Source: Ww85 sp963745765
GTDB lineage: Bacteria > Desulfobacterota > Desulfobulbia > Desulfobulbales > Desulfocapsaceae
Reading direction: 5' to 3'
Length of the DNA stretch: 51,711 nucleotides
Assembly (NCBI GenBank): GCA_963745765.1
Contig: CAVUYQ010000008.1
Location: 1-51,711 of the forward strand
Positions within the stretch are counted from its first letter, which is position 1. Each line of letters starts with the position of its first letter. This document shows, piece by piece, positions 1-10,300 of the stretch. The notes beneath the pieces are model-generated. The model made no database searches, was not told the origin of the DNA, and was given only the letters and a program-made list of their open reading frames with translations. The translations under genes and the position numbers were made by a program.

Positions 1-2
1 CC

Positions 3-227
3 GTTACAGAAAATAGAATCCTGGAAGTACTTCGTCAGCGACTTGCAGGAAAAACGGTCTTTATCGTCTCCAATCGGATCAAACTGCTCTCAATGACTGA
101 TCGAATCATTGTCCTGGACAGGGGACGACTTGTCAGCGACGCCACGCACCACCTACTGCTTGAAGAAAATGCGTTTTACCAGGCCATGTATCGGAAACAA
201 CAGCATAACCATGCGGAGAACCGCTAG
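3..227 (+). CDS. ABC exporter ATPase half, C-terminal end (partial)
   Basis: The window opens inside a gene. The visible 74 codons end at TAG 225-227 and read as the last part of an ABC-transporter nucleotide-binding domain: the stretch after Walker B, the switch (H-loop) region and the trailing beta strands (DRIIVLDRGRLV). The stop is followed after one base by the ATG of a complete ABC exporter half, so the two probably form a heterodimeric exporter of the MdlAB/BmrCD kind. The position where the switch histidine is expected reads VSNRI instead of AHRL, so the catalytic His appears to be Asn. This would fit the asymmetric ATPase sites of heterodimeric exporters. Substrate unknown. Confidence 0.8.
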   Translation, partial: VTENRILEVLRQRLAGKTVFIVSNRIKLLSMTDRIIVLDRGRLVSDATHHLLLEENAFYQAMYRKQQHNHAENR

Positions 228-228
228 T

Positions 229-2040
229 ATGCAAGATTTCGGCTATATGGAAAAAGGTAAGAACGCATCTATCGGCGACATCCGGCTCTGGCGGCGTGTG
301 CTGCTCAACAGCCATGGCTACAAACCGGCGATCTTCGCCGCCGTACTGCTGTCTCTCGGTGTGACCGGAGCAACCATTGGCCTGCCATACCTGATAAAGA
401 TCGCCATAGATTCGTCCATTACGGCAACACACCTGCCCATGGATCAGCGCCTGGCCATACTCACCACCGTCGGGATTCAGTTCATTCTGCTCATTATCAG
501 CATATTCGCACTGACCTTTGTTCAAGTCATGCTGCTGGAATGGGTTGGTCAGTCGGTCATGCATCGTATCCGCCAGGAACTCTTCAAACATATACTGAAT
601 CTTGACCTTTCCTTTCTCAGTAAACAACCAACGGGCCGGCTTGTTACAAGATTGACCAACGATGTTCAGAACATGCATGAGATGTTCACCTCTGTCCTGG
701 TCACGATGTTTAATGATGTGCTGCGCATTATCGGTATACTCGTAGTGCTGTTCATGATCAATATTCCTCTGGCCCTGATCATGTCGATCTTTGTTCCCCT
801 GGCAGTGATGCTGACCATAACCTTTTCGCGTCTGGCCCGCGAAAAGTTTCGGGCCATCCGCAGCCAGCTTTCCCGACTGAACAGCTACATCCAGGAGTCG
901 GTCTCGGGTATCAGTATCATCCAGCTTTTCGGGCGCCAGGAAAGAGCATTCCAGCGTTTTAATAAACTGAGCAGCGAGTATCTGAAACGTACGCTAAGTC
1001 AGATCCGCCTGTTTGGCGCCTTTATGCCGTTCACCGAACTGCTCAGTTCCACGGCAATCGCCCTGATCCTCTGGTATGGCGGCTCCGAGATCATCAACCA
1101 TACACTCAGCATCGGTGATCTCGTTGCTTTTCTTGCCTATATGCGGCTTTTCTTTCAACCACTGCGAGAGCTTTCCCAGAAGTACTCCATCGTTCAATCT
1201 GCTCTTGCTTCGGCTGAAAGAATTTTCGCGATGCTCGACACTACCCGGCAGATCACCGATGTTCCTTCACCGCGCAGCCTGGCAAACATCCAGGGCAATC
1301 TGAACTTCGACGGCATAACCTTTGGTTATGATGCAGAACCGGTTCTGCATAATGTCTCACTGGCACTGGCTCCGGGAGAAACGGTTGCCATTGTCGGTAC
1401 CACCGGATCAGGAAAAACGACACTGATCAATCTTCTCCTGCGCTTTTACGAGCCACAGCAGGGAAGCATAACAATCGACGGCTGTGATATTCGTGAACTG
1501 CGGCTCAATGATCTACGCCACTCGGTCGGCGTAATTCTGCAGGATGTTTTTATACTCAAGGACAGCCTGCTTGAAAATATCATCATGGACAGCGGCTGTT
1601 CCCGTGATCATGTTATAGAAATCCTGGCTAAAACCGGTATGACACGGTTTGTCAACAGATTGCCGAAGGGACTTGATACCATTCTTGGCGAGGGCGGACA
1701 ACAGCTGTCAACCGGAGAGAAACAATTGCTTTCATTTGCCCGTGCACTCTGTCGAAACCCTTCCATCCTCGTGCTGGATGAGGCAACGGCTTTCATCGAT
1801 TCTGAAAGCGAACGTATTCTTGAGGAAGCCGTTGAACAGAGTTTCAAGGACAAGACATCTATTATCATTGCCCACCGCCTCTCAACCGTTCGCCGTGCTG
1901 ATCGTATTATCGTCATGGAAAAGGGCGAAATAATCGAACAGGGCAGTCATGATTCCCTGATGGAAGCAAACGGACATTATGCCAGACTAGTGGGACTTGA
2001 CCTGCTGGACCAGTCAACAGGGAGCGAAGGAACGGCCTGA
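229..2040 (+). CDS. ABC transporter, fused permease/ATPase (type IV exporter half)
   Basis: 603 residues, the usual length for a half-size exporter. The N-terminal ~330 residues hold six hydrophobic segments (for example AIFAAVLLSLGVTGATIG and LIISIFALTFVQVML). The C-terminal ATPase domain has Walker A GTTGSGKTT at about 388, signature LSTGEKQ at about 492 (canonical LSGGQ, with Thr for the second Gly), Walker B ILVLDEAT with its catalytic Glu, and the switch His in IIAHRLSTV. The ATG at 229 is chosen because it follows the upstream stop by one base and has GGAG at 214-217; an upstream in-frame start at 109 would overlap the previous gene by more than 100 bp. It likely pairs with the upstream half, whose H-loop looks degenerate. 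Role: export of a lipid, peptide or drug across the inner membrane; substrate not predictable. Confidence 0.92.
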   Translation: MQDFGYMEKGKNASIGDIRLWRRVLLNSHGYKPAIFAAVLLSLGVTGATIGLPYLIKIAIDSSITATHLPMDQRLAILTTVGIQFILLIISIFALTFVQVMLLEWVGQSVMHRIRQELFKHILNLDLSFLSKQPTGRLVTRLTNDVQNMHEMFTSVLVTMFNDVLRIIGILVVLFMINIPLALIMSIFVPLAVMLTITFSRLAREKFRAIRSQLSRLNSYIQESVSGISIIQLFGRQERAFQRFNKLSSEYLKRTLSQIRLFGAFMPFTELLSSTAIALILWYGGSEIINHTLSIGDLVAFLAYMRLFFQPLRELSQKYSIVQSALASAERIFAMLDTTRQITDVPSPRSLANIQGNLNFDGITFGYDAEPVLHNVSLALAPGETVAIVGTTGSGKTTLINLLLRFYEPQQGSITIDGCDIRELRLNDLRHSVGVILQDVFILKDSLLENIIMDSGCSRDHVIEILAKTGMTRFVNRLPKGLDTILGEGGQQLSTGEKQLLSFARALCRNPSILVLDEATAFIDSESERILEEAVEQSFKDKTSIIIAHRLSTVRRADRIIVMEKGEIIEQGSHDSLMEANGHYARLVGLDLLDQSTGSEGTA

Positions 2041-2144
2041 TATCGATTTTTTTGTTAGTATGCGAGCCGTGTCAATTACGGTTGCCGGCAGCAGACAGGC
2101 GGGATGATCAGTAGGTATTGCACCGATAATACCGCACACGAGTA

Positions 2145-3218
2145 GTGGATGAGATGAAAAAGACTGTAAAAAACATCCTCTGGTGGGGTCGCTTTGATCC
2201 CGACTATTCCCGCAATCGAATCCTGCGCAGCCTTCTGTTGGAATGCGGCTATAGGCTGCAGGACTTTATTCCTCATTCATCATTTCTGGGTACAATTGAA
2301 GCAGCATTTACCCGGTTTGTAATTCCGGCAGCTGTCTGGGTGCCTGCTTTCAGACAACGCGATTATTCTGCAGCAAAGCGTTTTGCTGACCGCCACTCGC
2401 TGCCGCTGATTTTCGATCCGCTGATAAGCGCCTGGGACAAGGTTGTTTTCGAGCGCAGGAAGTTCAACGAAAGCAGCAGCAGATCCAGACGAATACTCGC
2501 CTGGGAAAGCTCTCTCTTTGCCGGGGCCGATCTTGTTATTGCCGATACAAAGCCGCATGCGAGTTTTTTTATTGACAGACTTTCTGCCCCCCTGCATCGG
2601 ACCTGTGTCGTTCCGGTGGGAGCGGAAGAGTCTCTTTTCAAGCTCCAGCACCGAAAAAAATCCCCGGCCGATGCCCTTCCCGAGATTTTGTTTTACGGCA
2701 GTTTTATCAATCTTCAAGCACCCGAAGTAATTGTTGAAGCTGCCCGTCAGGTCGTCGGCGCCCAATGGACCCTGCTCGGAAGCGGCCCGCTTCGTCAACT
2801 CTGTGAACAGAAAAGTCGGGACTGTGAGCATATCCGCTTTGAAGAGTGGCTGCCGTACCGGGAACTGCCGGAACGAATCGGCCGCGCCGACCTGTTGCTT
2901 GGAATTTTCGGCTCTTCAGCAAAAGCAGGCAGAGTTATTCCGAACAAGGTCTACCAGTCCCTCTCCTGCGGTCGGCCCCTGATAACCAGAGAGTCACCAG
3001 CCTATCCGCGGCAGCTGGGAAACAACATGGAAAACGGCATCGCCTTTATCCCTCCCGCCGATCCCGATGCGCTCGCCGCATCCGTCCGGTCTCTGCTGGC
3101 ACGGCCAAAGGAGATGAGTACATTCGGACAACGCGCACATGAGACGTATAAAAACCGGTTTTCCCATGTGCATATCAAACAGGCGCTGACACAAGCCCTG
3201 GCACTCATCGGCCTCTAA
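2145..3218 (+). CDS. GT-B glycosyltransferase (GT4-like)
   Basis: 357 residues with a two-Rossmann GT-B layout. The C-terminal half carries the family-4 donor-site pattern: a strand ending in GSGPLRQL, then EEWLPYRELPERI, then a glycine/acidic region followed by NKVYQSLSCGRPLITRESPA, where Glu contacts the nucleotide-sugar in this family. It probably transfers a sugar to a cell-surface glycan or lipid. The start could be GTG 2145 or ATG 2154 (three codons later); neither has a strong Shine-Dalgarno. It lies 104 bp after the ABC exporter, so co-transcription is possible and could link the exporter to envelope glycan synthesis. Acceptor and sugar unknown. Confidence 0.8.
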   Translation: MDEMKKTVKNILWWGRFDPDYSRNRILRSLLLECGYRLQDFIPHSSFLGTIEAAFTRFVIPAAVWVPAFRQRDYSAAKRFADRHSLPLIFDPLISAWDKVVFERRKFNESSSRSRRILAWESSLFAGADLVIADTKPHASFFIDRLSAPLHRTCVVPVGAEESLFKLQHRKKSPADALPEILFYGSFINLQAPEVIVEAARQVVGAQWTLLGSGPLRQLCEQKSRDCEHIRFEEWLPYRELPERIGRADLLLGIFGSSAKAGRVIPNKVYQSLSCGRPLITRESPAYPRQLGNNMENGIAFIPPADPDALAASVRSLLARPKEMSTFGQRAHETYKNRFSHVHIKQALTQALALIGL

Positions 3219-3398
3219 ACCTGCCGTTCATGGAAAAACAACAAAAATCATTACTATTTGAGCAATATTGACCAGTTCTTCAGGACTTTTGCAAATATTT
3301 CAATAACAAAGTTTGTACCCTTTGGAATCAATGATGAACAGGCAGAATTCCCACCTTTCGGACAAGTCGATACAGCCTGCTGTCCCGCGTCGCTTTCA

Positions 3399-3428
3399 GG
3401 GAAGGCATATTACTTATATAGCCTTCCC
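3399..3428 (+). terminator. Hairpin in gap after the GT4 gene
   Basis: GGGAAGGC at 3399-3406 pairs perfectly with GCCTTCCC at 3421-3428 around an AT-rich 14-nt loop that can pair further (ATAT/ATATA). It lies 180 bp after the glycosyltransferase stop and lacks a T-run, so its terminator role is only plausible. Confidence 0.35.
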
Positions 3429-3489
3429 CAAGTCTCCTTGGCTTGCAGACCGTTTCAACTCGTGAACGTCAAGGGCTAATAATTGCACC

Positions 3490-3753
3490 ATGTTACATTC
3501 ACTGCGTGCCAATATCTGACTTGGCCTGGGTGCCAGTTTTATATCCGGTTTTGACTCGGCACGTCCTTTCGACAGTCTCGCCGCCCGCAACAAAGAGTAT
3601 TATTATCTGCGTTATGCAGGCAGGATAACAGTTCTCGGTAACCCTGCAGAGACCGTGGCCGCTATCGGTGGTGGTCTGCTGGCAGCCTGGCTCAGCTATC
3701 GCGCCGTCTACATCAGCCAGCACGCTTTAACCGATCCAGCCAATCAACGGTGA
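3490..3753 (+). pseudogene. Unrecognised coding remnant with an in-frame TGA
   Basis: The gap 3219-3743 holds no intact gene, but one frame looks protein-like. From ATG 3490 it reads MLHSLRANI, hits TGA at 3517-3519, then stays open for 77 codons to TGA 3751-3753. The open part has natural composition, including FDSARPFDSLAARNKEYYYL and a hydrophobic stretch AAIGGGLLAAWLSYRAVYIS that could be a membrane helix. It overlaps the end of the minus-strand glycosyltransferase by 10 bp. I do not recognise the family. It is most likely the C-terminal remnant of a lost membrane protein. A selenocysteine reading of the TGA is not supported by any convincing SECIS hairpin at the usual distance. Confidence 0.35.
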
Positions 3754-4562
3754 TCCATCTTTTTGAAATAGCGTCTGAAAATCCAGTAGGGAATATAGGA
3801 AAGCGCTACTTCCGGGTGCTTGCTCAGGGAGTAGTTGAAAGCCATTTGATCGCGACAGGACCAGGCAAGGAGTTGCTCAAACCATGTCTCCATCAGGCGG
3901 CGAACATCATCGTTTCCTGTCCGGCGAATAATCATCCGGGCATTGATGTGCGGGAAGCGGTCGGTGAATCCTTTTTCCCGGGTGTAATGATAGTATTGTT
4001 GCTGCAGCAGTTGCCCATCGTCCTTACCGATAGTAATACACTGCTCGGTTTCTTCCCTGAGCGAATGTAAAAAAGGATGCAGCAGGACGCCGCAGCCCGC
4101 ATCCATCGGCAGGACCTGCGCGACAAAACAGTCCAGATTCCCGCGAATACGTATATTGGCATCAACATAGATACTCAGGTCATAGCCGGAATCAATGAGA
4201 TGATTATTTATTTTAAAATGGCGTGAAAGACGAACAGGATCAAGCGCCAGCTTGTTTTCGAGAAATATGATTTCCCAGCTGGAACTGGTCAGACTCCTGT
4301 TATCGGTAAAGCAGAGATAGTCCCAGTTCGGCAGCTTGAGCGGGATTTCATTCAGCTGGTCGTAAGCGCCGGTGAGAACGGTATAAAACAGTTTTTTCCC
4401 GTTTCGCACGTTTTGCAGACGATTCTTGCCGAGCAGTTTAAAAACTGCCGGCCGCATGAAAACAAAGGTGAAAGAGGAGCGGACGACTAGCTTCAGCAGG
4501 GAAAGACGACTACCGCCATTTTTGAGATTATTGATCTTAACCAGGTGCTTGTACGAATTCAT
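3744..4562 (-). CDS. TOD1/MUCI70-like glycosyltransferase domain protein (DUF616)
   Basis: 272 residues resembling the DUF616 (PF04765) glycosyltransferase-like family. The N-terminal catalytic region has KLFYTVLTGAYDQLNE, then YLCFTD, RHFKINNHL and the acidic motif SIYVDANIRI, which takes the place of a DxD metal/nucleotide-sugar site. RDQMAFNYSL near the C-terminus is also typical. There is no signal peptide or membrane segment, so it is probably cytoplasmic or peripheral and acts on a surface glycan. It is convergent with the upstream glycosyltransferase and stands alone on this strand; the 312-bp gap to the TolC operon supplies its promoter region. Exact sugar and acceptor unknown. Confidence 0.78.
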   Translation of the reverse strand: MNSYKHLVKINNLKNGGSRLSLLKLVVRSSFTFVFMRPAVFKLLGKNRLQNVRNGKKLFYTVLTGAYDQLNEIPLKLPNWDYLCFTDNRSLTSSSWEIIFLENKLALDPVRLSRHFKINNHLIDSGYDLSIYVDANIRIRGNLDCFVAQVLPMDAGCGVLLHPFLHSLREETEQCITIGKDDGQLLQQQYYHYTREKGFTDRFPHINARMIIRRTGNDDVRRLMETWFEQLLAWSCRDQMAFNYSLSKHPEVALSYIPYWIFRRYFKKMDHR

Positions 4563-4784
4563 GTTCAGCGCAAATCCCCGTTTATTGCCAATCTCTTTTT
4601 ATGAACGGCGGCCCCATCTCCTAGAGCGGTACCACCGCTGACAGCCGATTACCTTACCACGTCGTGCTTCCCTTTAAAAAACATTTTGTTCAGCGGGCAG
4701 GTCCGTCAGTCGAACCCTAACTACTACTTCGTGACATATTCCCTTTTTCTTTCGAATATTTGACCACAGTATGCTATTTTAGTT

Positions 4785-4813
4785 TTGACAACCAGCCGGC
4801 ATGACCTTATACC
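4785..4813 (+). promoter_or_regulatory. Sigma-70-like promoter for the TolC/RND operon
   Basis: A perfect -35 TTGACA at 4785-4790 is followed after 17 bp by TATACC at 4808-4813 (4 of 6 matches to TATAAT). The start codon of the TolC-like gene is at 4875, leaving a leader of about 55 nt. The rest of the 4563-4874 gap is AT-rich, separates divergent genes and shows no other clear feature. Confidence 0.5.
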
Positions 4814-4874
4814 TATTTAAGCATTTAATTAACCCATACTGTCTTCATCAATTTTAACATCCAGGTACGGTGAA

Positions 4875-6254
4875 ATGAATCCTCATGAGATCATGCAAAA
4901 ACTCTCCATTGCGCTAATCGTCGTTACCGCTCTTTTCACGCTTGACGTGACTGTAACCGCGGCAGCAGAGCCCAGCGGACTGCCCGAGGTCTGGACAGCC
5001 CGGCAGGCTGTCATTTTTGCCCTGCAAAACAGTCCGGACAGCAGGATAGCCGCGCAGCGGATTGCTGCAGCCGAAGCCATGCGTGAACAGGCAAAATCGG
5101 CCTTTCAGCCCCGTCTTAACCTGAGTACCGCTTATGATCAGACAAATACGCCGATGTATTCCTTCGGCAATATCCTGAATCAGGGCAGTTTCAATAATAA
5201 TATCGACTTTAACAATCCTGGCCGTACCGACAATCTGAATGTGAAAGCGGAAATCCTCTATCGTTTCTACAATGGCGGTAAGGATACGGCTGGTCTGGCA
5301 GCTGCAGATTCCGGTTATCTCGCCAGCCAAAGCAATCGACGGACGACAGAACACCTTCTGGGCTTTGAGGTGGTGCAGGCCTTTTTGAATATCGCCCAGG
5401 CACAGGACCAGGTTGAGGCCCGCCAGGCAGAATTGAAGGCAATCGAATCCTCTCTTGAGGTGGCTGCTGCGCGATACAATGCCGGTGATCTGCTTAAGGC
5501 CGACCTTCTTACCATAGAAGTTGAAAAAGCACGGGCGATTGAAAATCTGATCGTCAGCGCCCACCAGGAAGAACTGGCCCGAAAGATATTTTTAAACCTG
5601 CTTGGCCTCGGAGAAGGCAGCGTGAAGATCGGCAGGAAAGATGACGCTGAACAGGATCTGCCTGCAAAAACCGACTACCTTGAACGCCCTGAAATTGTCA
5701 GTCTGACTGCCCGCCTCGCAGCGGCGGAAGCTGAACTCGCCAAAGCTGAGGGTTCCCGCTATCCAACCCTTGATGGATTTGCCAGTTACCAGTACGACCA
5801 GGGCTTTGTTATTGACGGCTCAGGCGACTCCTGGGGTGCCGGTCTGCGGTTAAATTACCCCCTCTACGACGGCAATCAGGCAGCAGCCGATATCGCGCAG
5901 AAGAAAGCCGAATACATGGCGGTCAAGGAGCAGCTGACGAAGCTGCGCCTCAACGTAAATCTTGAAATTCAGGAAGCAGAGCTGAACTACCGCCAGGCTC
6001 TTGAGCGCATTACGGTCACCGAGAAAATGGTTCTGGTTGCCCGGGAAAGTGCCCAGCTCAACCGCGAACGATTCAAGGAAGGAGCTCTTCTCTCCTCGGA
6101 TCTGATCGACTCCGAGGTGCGTCTCACCGACGCCCTGGTACGTCAGTCCTCGGCCCGCACCCAATATAGGATTGCTATTGCAAATGTTCGGCGGGTTGCC
6201 GGTCAGCAGCAATTCTGCTCTACCACTGAAGAACTTCTGGAGAATCAGCCATGA
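4875..6254 (+). CDS. TolC-family outer-membrane efflux protein
   Basis: 459 residues, normal for TolC/OprM-like channels. A cleavable signal sequence is visible (ALIVVTALFTLDVTVTAAAEP), then two repeated outer-membrane-efflux domains rich in long amphipathic helices (AAAEAMREQAKSAFQPRLNLS early; KAEGSRYPTLDGFASYQY and GLRLNYPLYDGNQ in the second half). It forms the trimeric outer-membrane exit duct for the adaptor and RND pump encoded next; its stop overlaps the adaptor start as ATGA, so the two are translationally coupled. The start at 4875 has a weak purine-rich site (AGGTACGG); ATG 4893 is an alternative that still keeps the signal peptide. Confidence 0.9.
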   Translation: MNPHEIMQKLSIALIVVTALFTLDVTVTAAAEPSGLPEVWTARQAVIFALQNSPDSRIAAQRIAAAEAMREQAKSAFQPRLNLSTAYDQTNTPMYSFGNILNQGSFNNNIDFNNPGRTDNLNVKAEILYRFYNGGKDTAGLAAADSGYLASQSNRRTTEHLLGFEVVQAFLNIAQAQDQVEARQAELKAIESSLEVAAARYNAGDLLKADLLTIEVEKARAIENLIVSAHQEELARKIFLNLLGLGEGSVKIGRKDDAEQDLPAKTDYLERPEIVSLTARLAAAEAELAKAEGSRYPTLDGFASYQYDQGFVIDGSGDSWGAGLRLNYPLYDGNQAAADIAQKKAEYMAVKEQLTKLRLNVNLEIQEAELNYRQALERITVTEKMVLVARESAQLNRERFKEGALLSSDLIDSEVRLTDALVRQSSARTQYRIAIANVRRVAGQQQFCSTTEELLENQP

Positions 6255-7282
6255 TTATGCTGCCGCACAGGATTAAACTTTCTATTCTTGTTTCATTGTT
6301 TCTCCTCGCCGGTTGTCGTTCGGATCACCCGGCAGCGCTGACAGCCGAAGAATTGCCGACACTACCGGTCACCCTCTTCACGGTAAAGCAGAGTGCTCCG
6401 GTCAGGCAGGTAGAAATCATGGGGACGGTGCAGGCCGCTGATTCTGCAGAGATAGCTGCCCGTATCAGCGGAACTATACAGACGTTAACCGTCAATCCCG
6501 GTTCACGCGTGAAAAAAGGTGATCTGCTGATTACCATCAGTGCCGGAGAAATGTCAGCAAAAGTGTTGCAGGCCCAGGCACAACTCGAGCAGGTGACCAG
6601 AAATCTCACACGGGAGCGGAGCCTTCTGCAGAAAAATGCCGCTACTCCCACGACAGTGAAAACACTTGAGGAAAGTCAGCGCATCGCCGAGGCTGCCTAC
6701 AACGAGGCCCGGACCATGCTCAGCTATACTCAGATCAAGGCCCCTTTTGACGGGGTCATCACCATGAAAATGGCCAATGTCGGAGACCTGGCAACACCCG
6801 GAAAACCCCTCGTTCGCCTGGACGATGAGTCACGACTGCAGATCATGGCAGGCGTTCCCGAAACCCTTGTACTGGGTATTACCATTGGTGACACCCTGCC
6901 TGTCTATATCCCTGCCGCCGATCTTTCCCTGTCCGGTGAAGTGACGGAGATCGCCCCACTTGCCGATCCTCTTTCGAGAACAGCACCGATTAAGATACAT
7001 GTCAATTTGAATAGTAAACTAAGATCGGGCCAGTTTGCCCGCGTCAGTCTGCCGGGAAGCAGGGGCGCGGCATTGATGATTCCCGATGGTGCAGTACTGC
7101 GCTATGGCCAGATGGAGAAGGTATTCGTGGTCAGGGAAGGCAAAGCCCGCATGCAGCTGGTGAGAACCGGCTTACATTTTGGAGACCAGGTTGAAATCGT
7201 CTCCGGGATCAACGATGGAGACCAGGTCGTTGTAGCCGGAAACAAAGAACTGCAGGACGGTCAACCGGTGAAGGTTCACTAA
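6251..7282 (+). CDS. RND efflux periplasmic adaptor (membrane fusion lipoprotein)
   Basis: 343 residues. The N-terminus is a lipoprotein signal with lipobox LLAGC (acyl-Cys at 22), so it should be anchored in the inner membrane. After that come a biotinyl/lipoyl-like half-motif (GTVQAADSAEIAARISGTIQ), a short coiled-coil hairpin (AKVLQAQAQLEQVTRNLTRE), the second lipoyl half (YTQIKAPFDGVITMK), a beta-barrel domain and a membrane-proximal domain ending in GDQVVVAGNKELQDGQPVKV. This is the AcrA/MexA architecture that bridges the RND pump and the TolC channel. It overlaps the TolC-like gene by 4 bp and precedes the pump by 42 bp. ATG 6257 is an alternative start. Confidence 0.92.
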   Translation: MIMLPHRIKLSILVSLFLLAGCRSDHPAALTAEELPTLPVTLFTVKQSAPVRQVEIMGTVQAADSAEIAARISGTIQTLTVNPGSRVKKGDLLITISAGEMSAKVLQAQAQLEQVTRNLTRERSLLQKNAATPTTVKTLEESQRIAEAAYNEARTMLSYTQIKAPFDGVITMKMANVGDLATPGKPLVRLDDESRLQIMAGVPETLVLGITIGDTLPVYIPAADLSLSGEVTEIAPLADPLSRTAPIKIHVNLNSKLRSGQFARVSLPGSRGAALMIPDGAVLRYGQMEKVFVVREGKARMQLVRTGLHFGDQVEIVSGINDGDQVVVAGNKELQDGQPVKVH

Positions 7283-7324
7283 CAACATACCCCATCTCTT
7301 TTCTACCTGAGTAGTTGGACTAAT

Positions 7325-10300
7325 ATGGAAACAAAAGAAACGAAAAACCTCGGTTTTGCCGGTCGTCTCGCCGGTATGTTCATCAACTCGAAATTAACGC
7401 CGCTCGGCATCATTGCATCACTCCTTCTCGGCGTTTTTGCCGTCGTCCTGCTTCCCCGGGAGGAGGAGCCGCAGATCAAGGTGCCGATGATTGACGTGAT
7501 GGTTGCCATGGAGGGTGCACCGCCAAAGGAGATAGAAGAGCAGGTCACCATTCCGATGGAGAAACTGCTCTATGAACTGCCCGATGTTAAATATATTTAT
7601 TCCACGTCAATGGCCGGAAAGAGCCTTCTTATCGTACGTTTTTTTGTCGGCGCTGACCTGGAAAAGGCCATCGTCAGTCTGAACCAGAAACTTGCAACCA
7701 ACTTTGACCGGATTCCCCATAACGTTTCAACCCCGCTGGTAAAACCCCATACCATTGATGATGTCCCCATTCTCGCCCTGACCTTCCACAGCAAGAACTA
7801 CGACCACTTTATGCTGCGTCGCCTGGCCGCGCAGGTAGATGATGCGATCAAGAGTGTTCCAGATGTTGCCGAGACCACTATTATCGGCGGCACCAAACGC
7901 CAGGTAAGAGTCCGCCTCGACCCGCTGCTGCTGGCCTCGCGAAATCTCTCAATAACCAATCTGGTTCCTCTGCTGCAACAGGCGAACCGGCAGAGCTATT
8001 CAGGCCATCTGACCAGTGATAATCACGAAATTCAACTGCAGACAGGAACCTTCCTGAAAAGCAGTGAGGATATCGGCAGGATTGTCGTCGGTGTGTACGG
8101 CGGGCAGCCGGTATACCTTGAAGATGTATCGGAAATCATCGATGGACCTGAAGAGCCGGTCGATTATGTTCTCTTCGGGGATGTCGGCCGAGGGGATCTG
8201 GAGGCAGCCGTAACGCTGTCCATCGCCAAACGGCCCGGCGCCAATGCCGTGGCAGTTGTTGACGAGGTTTTGAAAAAGGTAGACAGCCTCAAAGGCAATC
8301 TTATCCCTGCCGATATCACGGTAAGTGTGACCAGGAACTACGGAGAGACCGCCGCTGACAAATCAAACGAGCTGCTGTTGCATATGGGTATTGCGATCTT
8401 TGGGGTAGCCATCCTGATCCTGATTTTTCTCGGCTGGCGAGAATCAATGGTGGTCATGCTGGCTATCCCGTCAACTCTGGGGCTGACGCTGCTGGTCTTC
8501 TTCCTCTACGGCTACACGCTTAACCGGATCACCCTTTTTGCGCTGATTTTTTCTATTGGTATCCTCGTCGATGACGCCATTGTTGTTGTTGAAAATATCG
8601 TCCGCCATATGCGACTGCCCGCCAACAAAAAACGGTCAATCACATCGATTGCGGTCGAGGCGGTAAATGAGGTCGGTAATCCAACGATTCTGGCAACCTG
8701 GGCCGTTATTGCCGCCATCCTGCCGATGGCCTTTGTCGGCGGCTTGATGGGCCCCTATATGCGGCCCATTCCCCTCGGTTCATCTGCGGCTATGCTCTTT
8801 TCCCTGATTATAGCCTTCACGGTAACGCCCTGGGCGGCCATCCATATCCTCAGGAAAAAGGATGCTGCAGCAGCGGCCGATCATGACAAGATGCCCGACG
8901 ATCTATTTACACGTCTTTATCACCGTATCATGGACCCGCTACTCGGCAATACGGTCTGGCGTCTTCTTTTTTTCATCATCATCACCGCCCTTCTGCTTGG
9001 TTCCATGTCCATGGTGGGTTTTGGGCTGGTGAAAGTGAAAATGCTGCCGTTTGACAACAAGAGCGAGTTCCAGGTTATTCTCGACATGCCTGAAGGCAGC
9101 ACTCTTGAAAAGACCTCGCAGGTCGCTCTGGAAATGGCGGAGGTAATCAGAGATGATCCGGACGTCATCGATTTTCAGGTATATGTCGGTACCGCCTCGC
9201 CATACAATTTCAACGGACTTGTCCGACACTATTTCCTGAGGCACGGGCCAACGGTGGCCGATATCCAGGTCAATCTTCTGCCAAAACAGGACCGCGACCA
9301 GAAGAGCCACGAGATCGCCGTACGGGTCCGGCCGGCCCTGGCTGCAATCGCCAAAAAATATGATGCAACTCTGGTTGTGGCAGAGGTCCCTCCCGGGCCC
9401 CCGGTACTACAGACACTGGTTGCGGAAATTTACGGACCAACAGAAAAAGATCGGGTGAAACTGGCAGCGCAGGTAAAAGAGATTTTTCAGACAAGTGACG
9501 GTGTCGTAGACGTTGACTGGTATCGTGAGACCGACAGGCAGCGAACGGTCATTACTGTGGACAAGGAGAAAGCAGCGTTGAGCGGTATATCAGAAGGCCA
9601 GGTTACCAGGGCTATTGCTATTGCCGTTGACGGCCTTTCAATCGATCTATTCCATCAACCGCGTGACAAGGAACCGATCGATATCATCCTTGAGCTGCCT
9701 CGCTCACAGCGGACACGCGTGGATGAATTGCTCAATATTTCCCTGCGATCGGAAATTGATCCATCTGCCCCGCTCGTTCCACTCCGGGAGTTGGTAAATA
9801 TTTCCTCCAGCGCTGTCGAGCAGCCCCTTTACCGAAAAAACCTGAAACCGGTCATCTATGTTACCGGAGATGTCGCCGGCGCTGTGGAAAGTCCGGTTTA
9901 TGCCATCCTTGACATGAACAAAAGGATAAAGATGCTCAAAAGCTCAGACTATGGCGGGACAAAAGGAGGGCTGGTAACTATCTATAATCTGTATCAGCCT
10001 TTTAACGAAAGGGAAGTGGCAATGAAATGGGACGGTGAATGGCATATCACCCTTGAGGTGTTCCGCGATCTCGGTATCGCCTTTTGCGCCGTGCTGATCC
10101 TCATCTACATGCTGATGGTCGGCTGGTTCAAGGATTACATCACCCCGCTGGTGGTCATGGCAGTCATTCCGTTTTCACTCATCGGTATTCTTCCTGCTCA
10201 CTGGGCCTTCGGTGCCTTTTTTACCGCCACATCGATGATCGGCTTCATGGCCGGGGCGGGCATTGTGGTCAGGAACTCAATTATCCTGGTTGACTTTATC

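Noticed and set aside
133..678. Long minus-strand frame opposite the ABC exporter
   Set aside because: It lies wholly opposite a well-supported gene, has no recognisable domain and has low-complexity antisense composition.
3517..3581. Possible selenocysteine UGA in the 3490-3753 frame
   Set aside because: The only nearby stem (TGGC/GCCA) starts within a few bases of the TGA and is too short and too close for a bacterial SECIS; no selenoprotein family was recognised.
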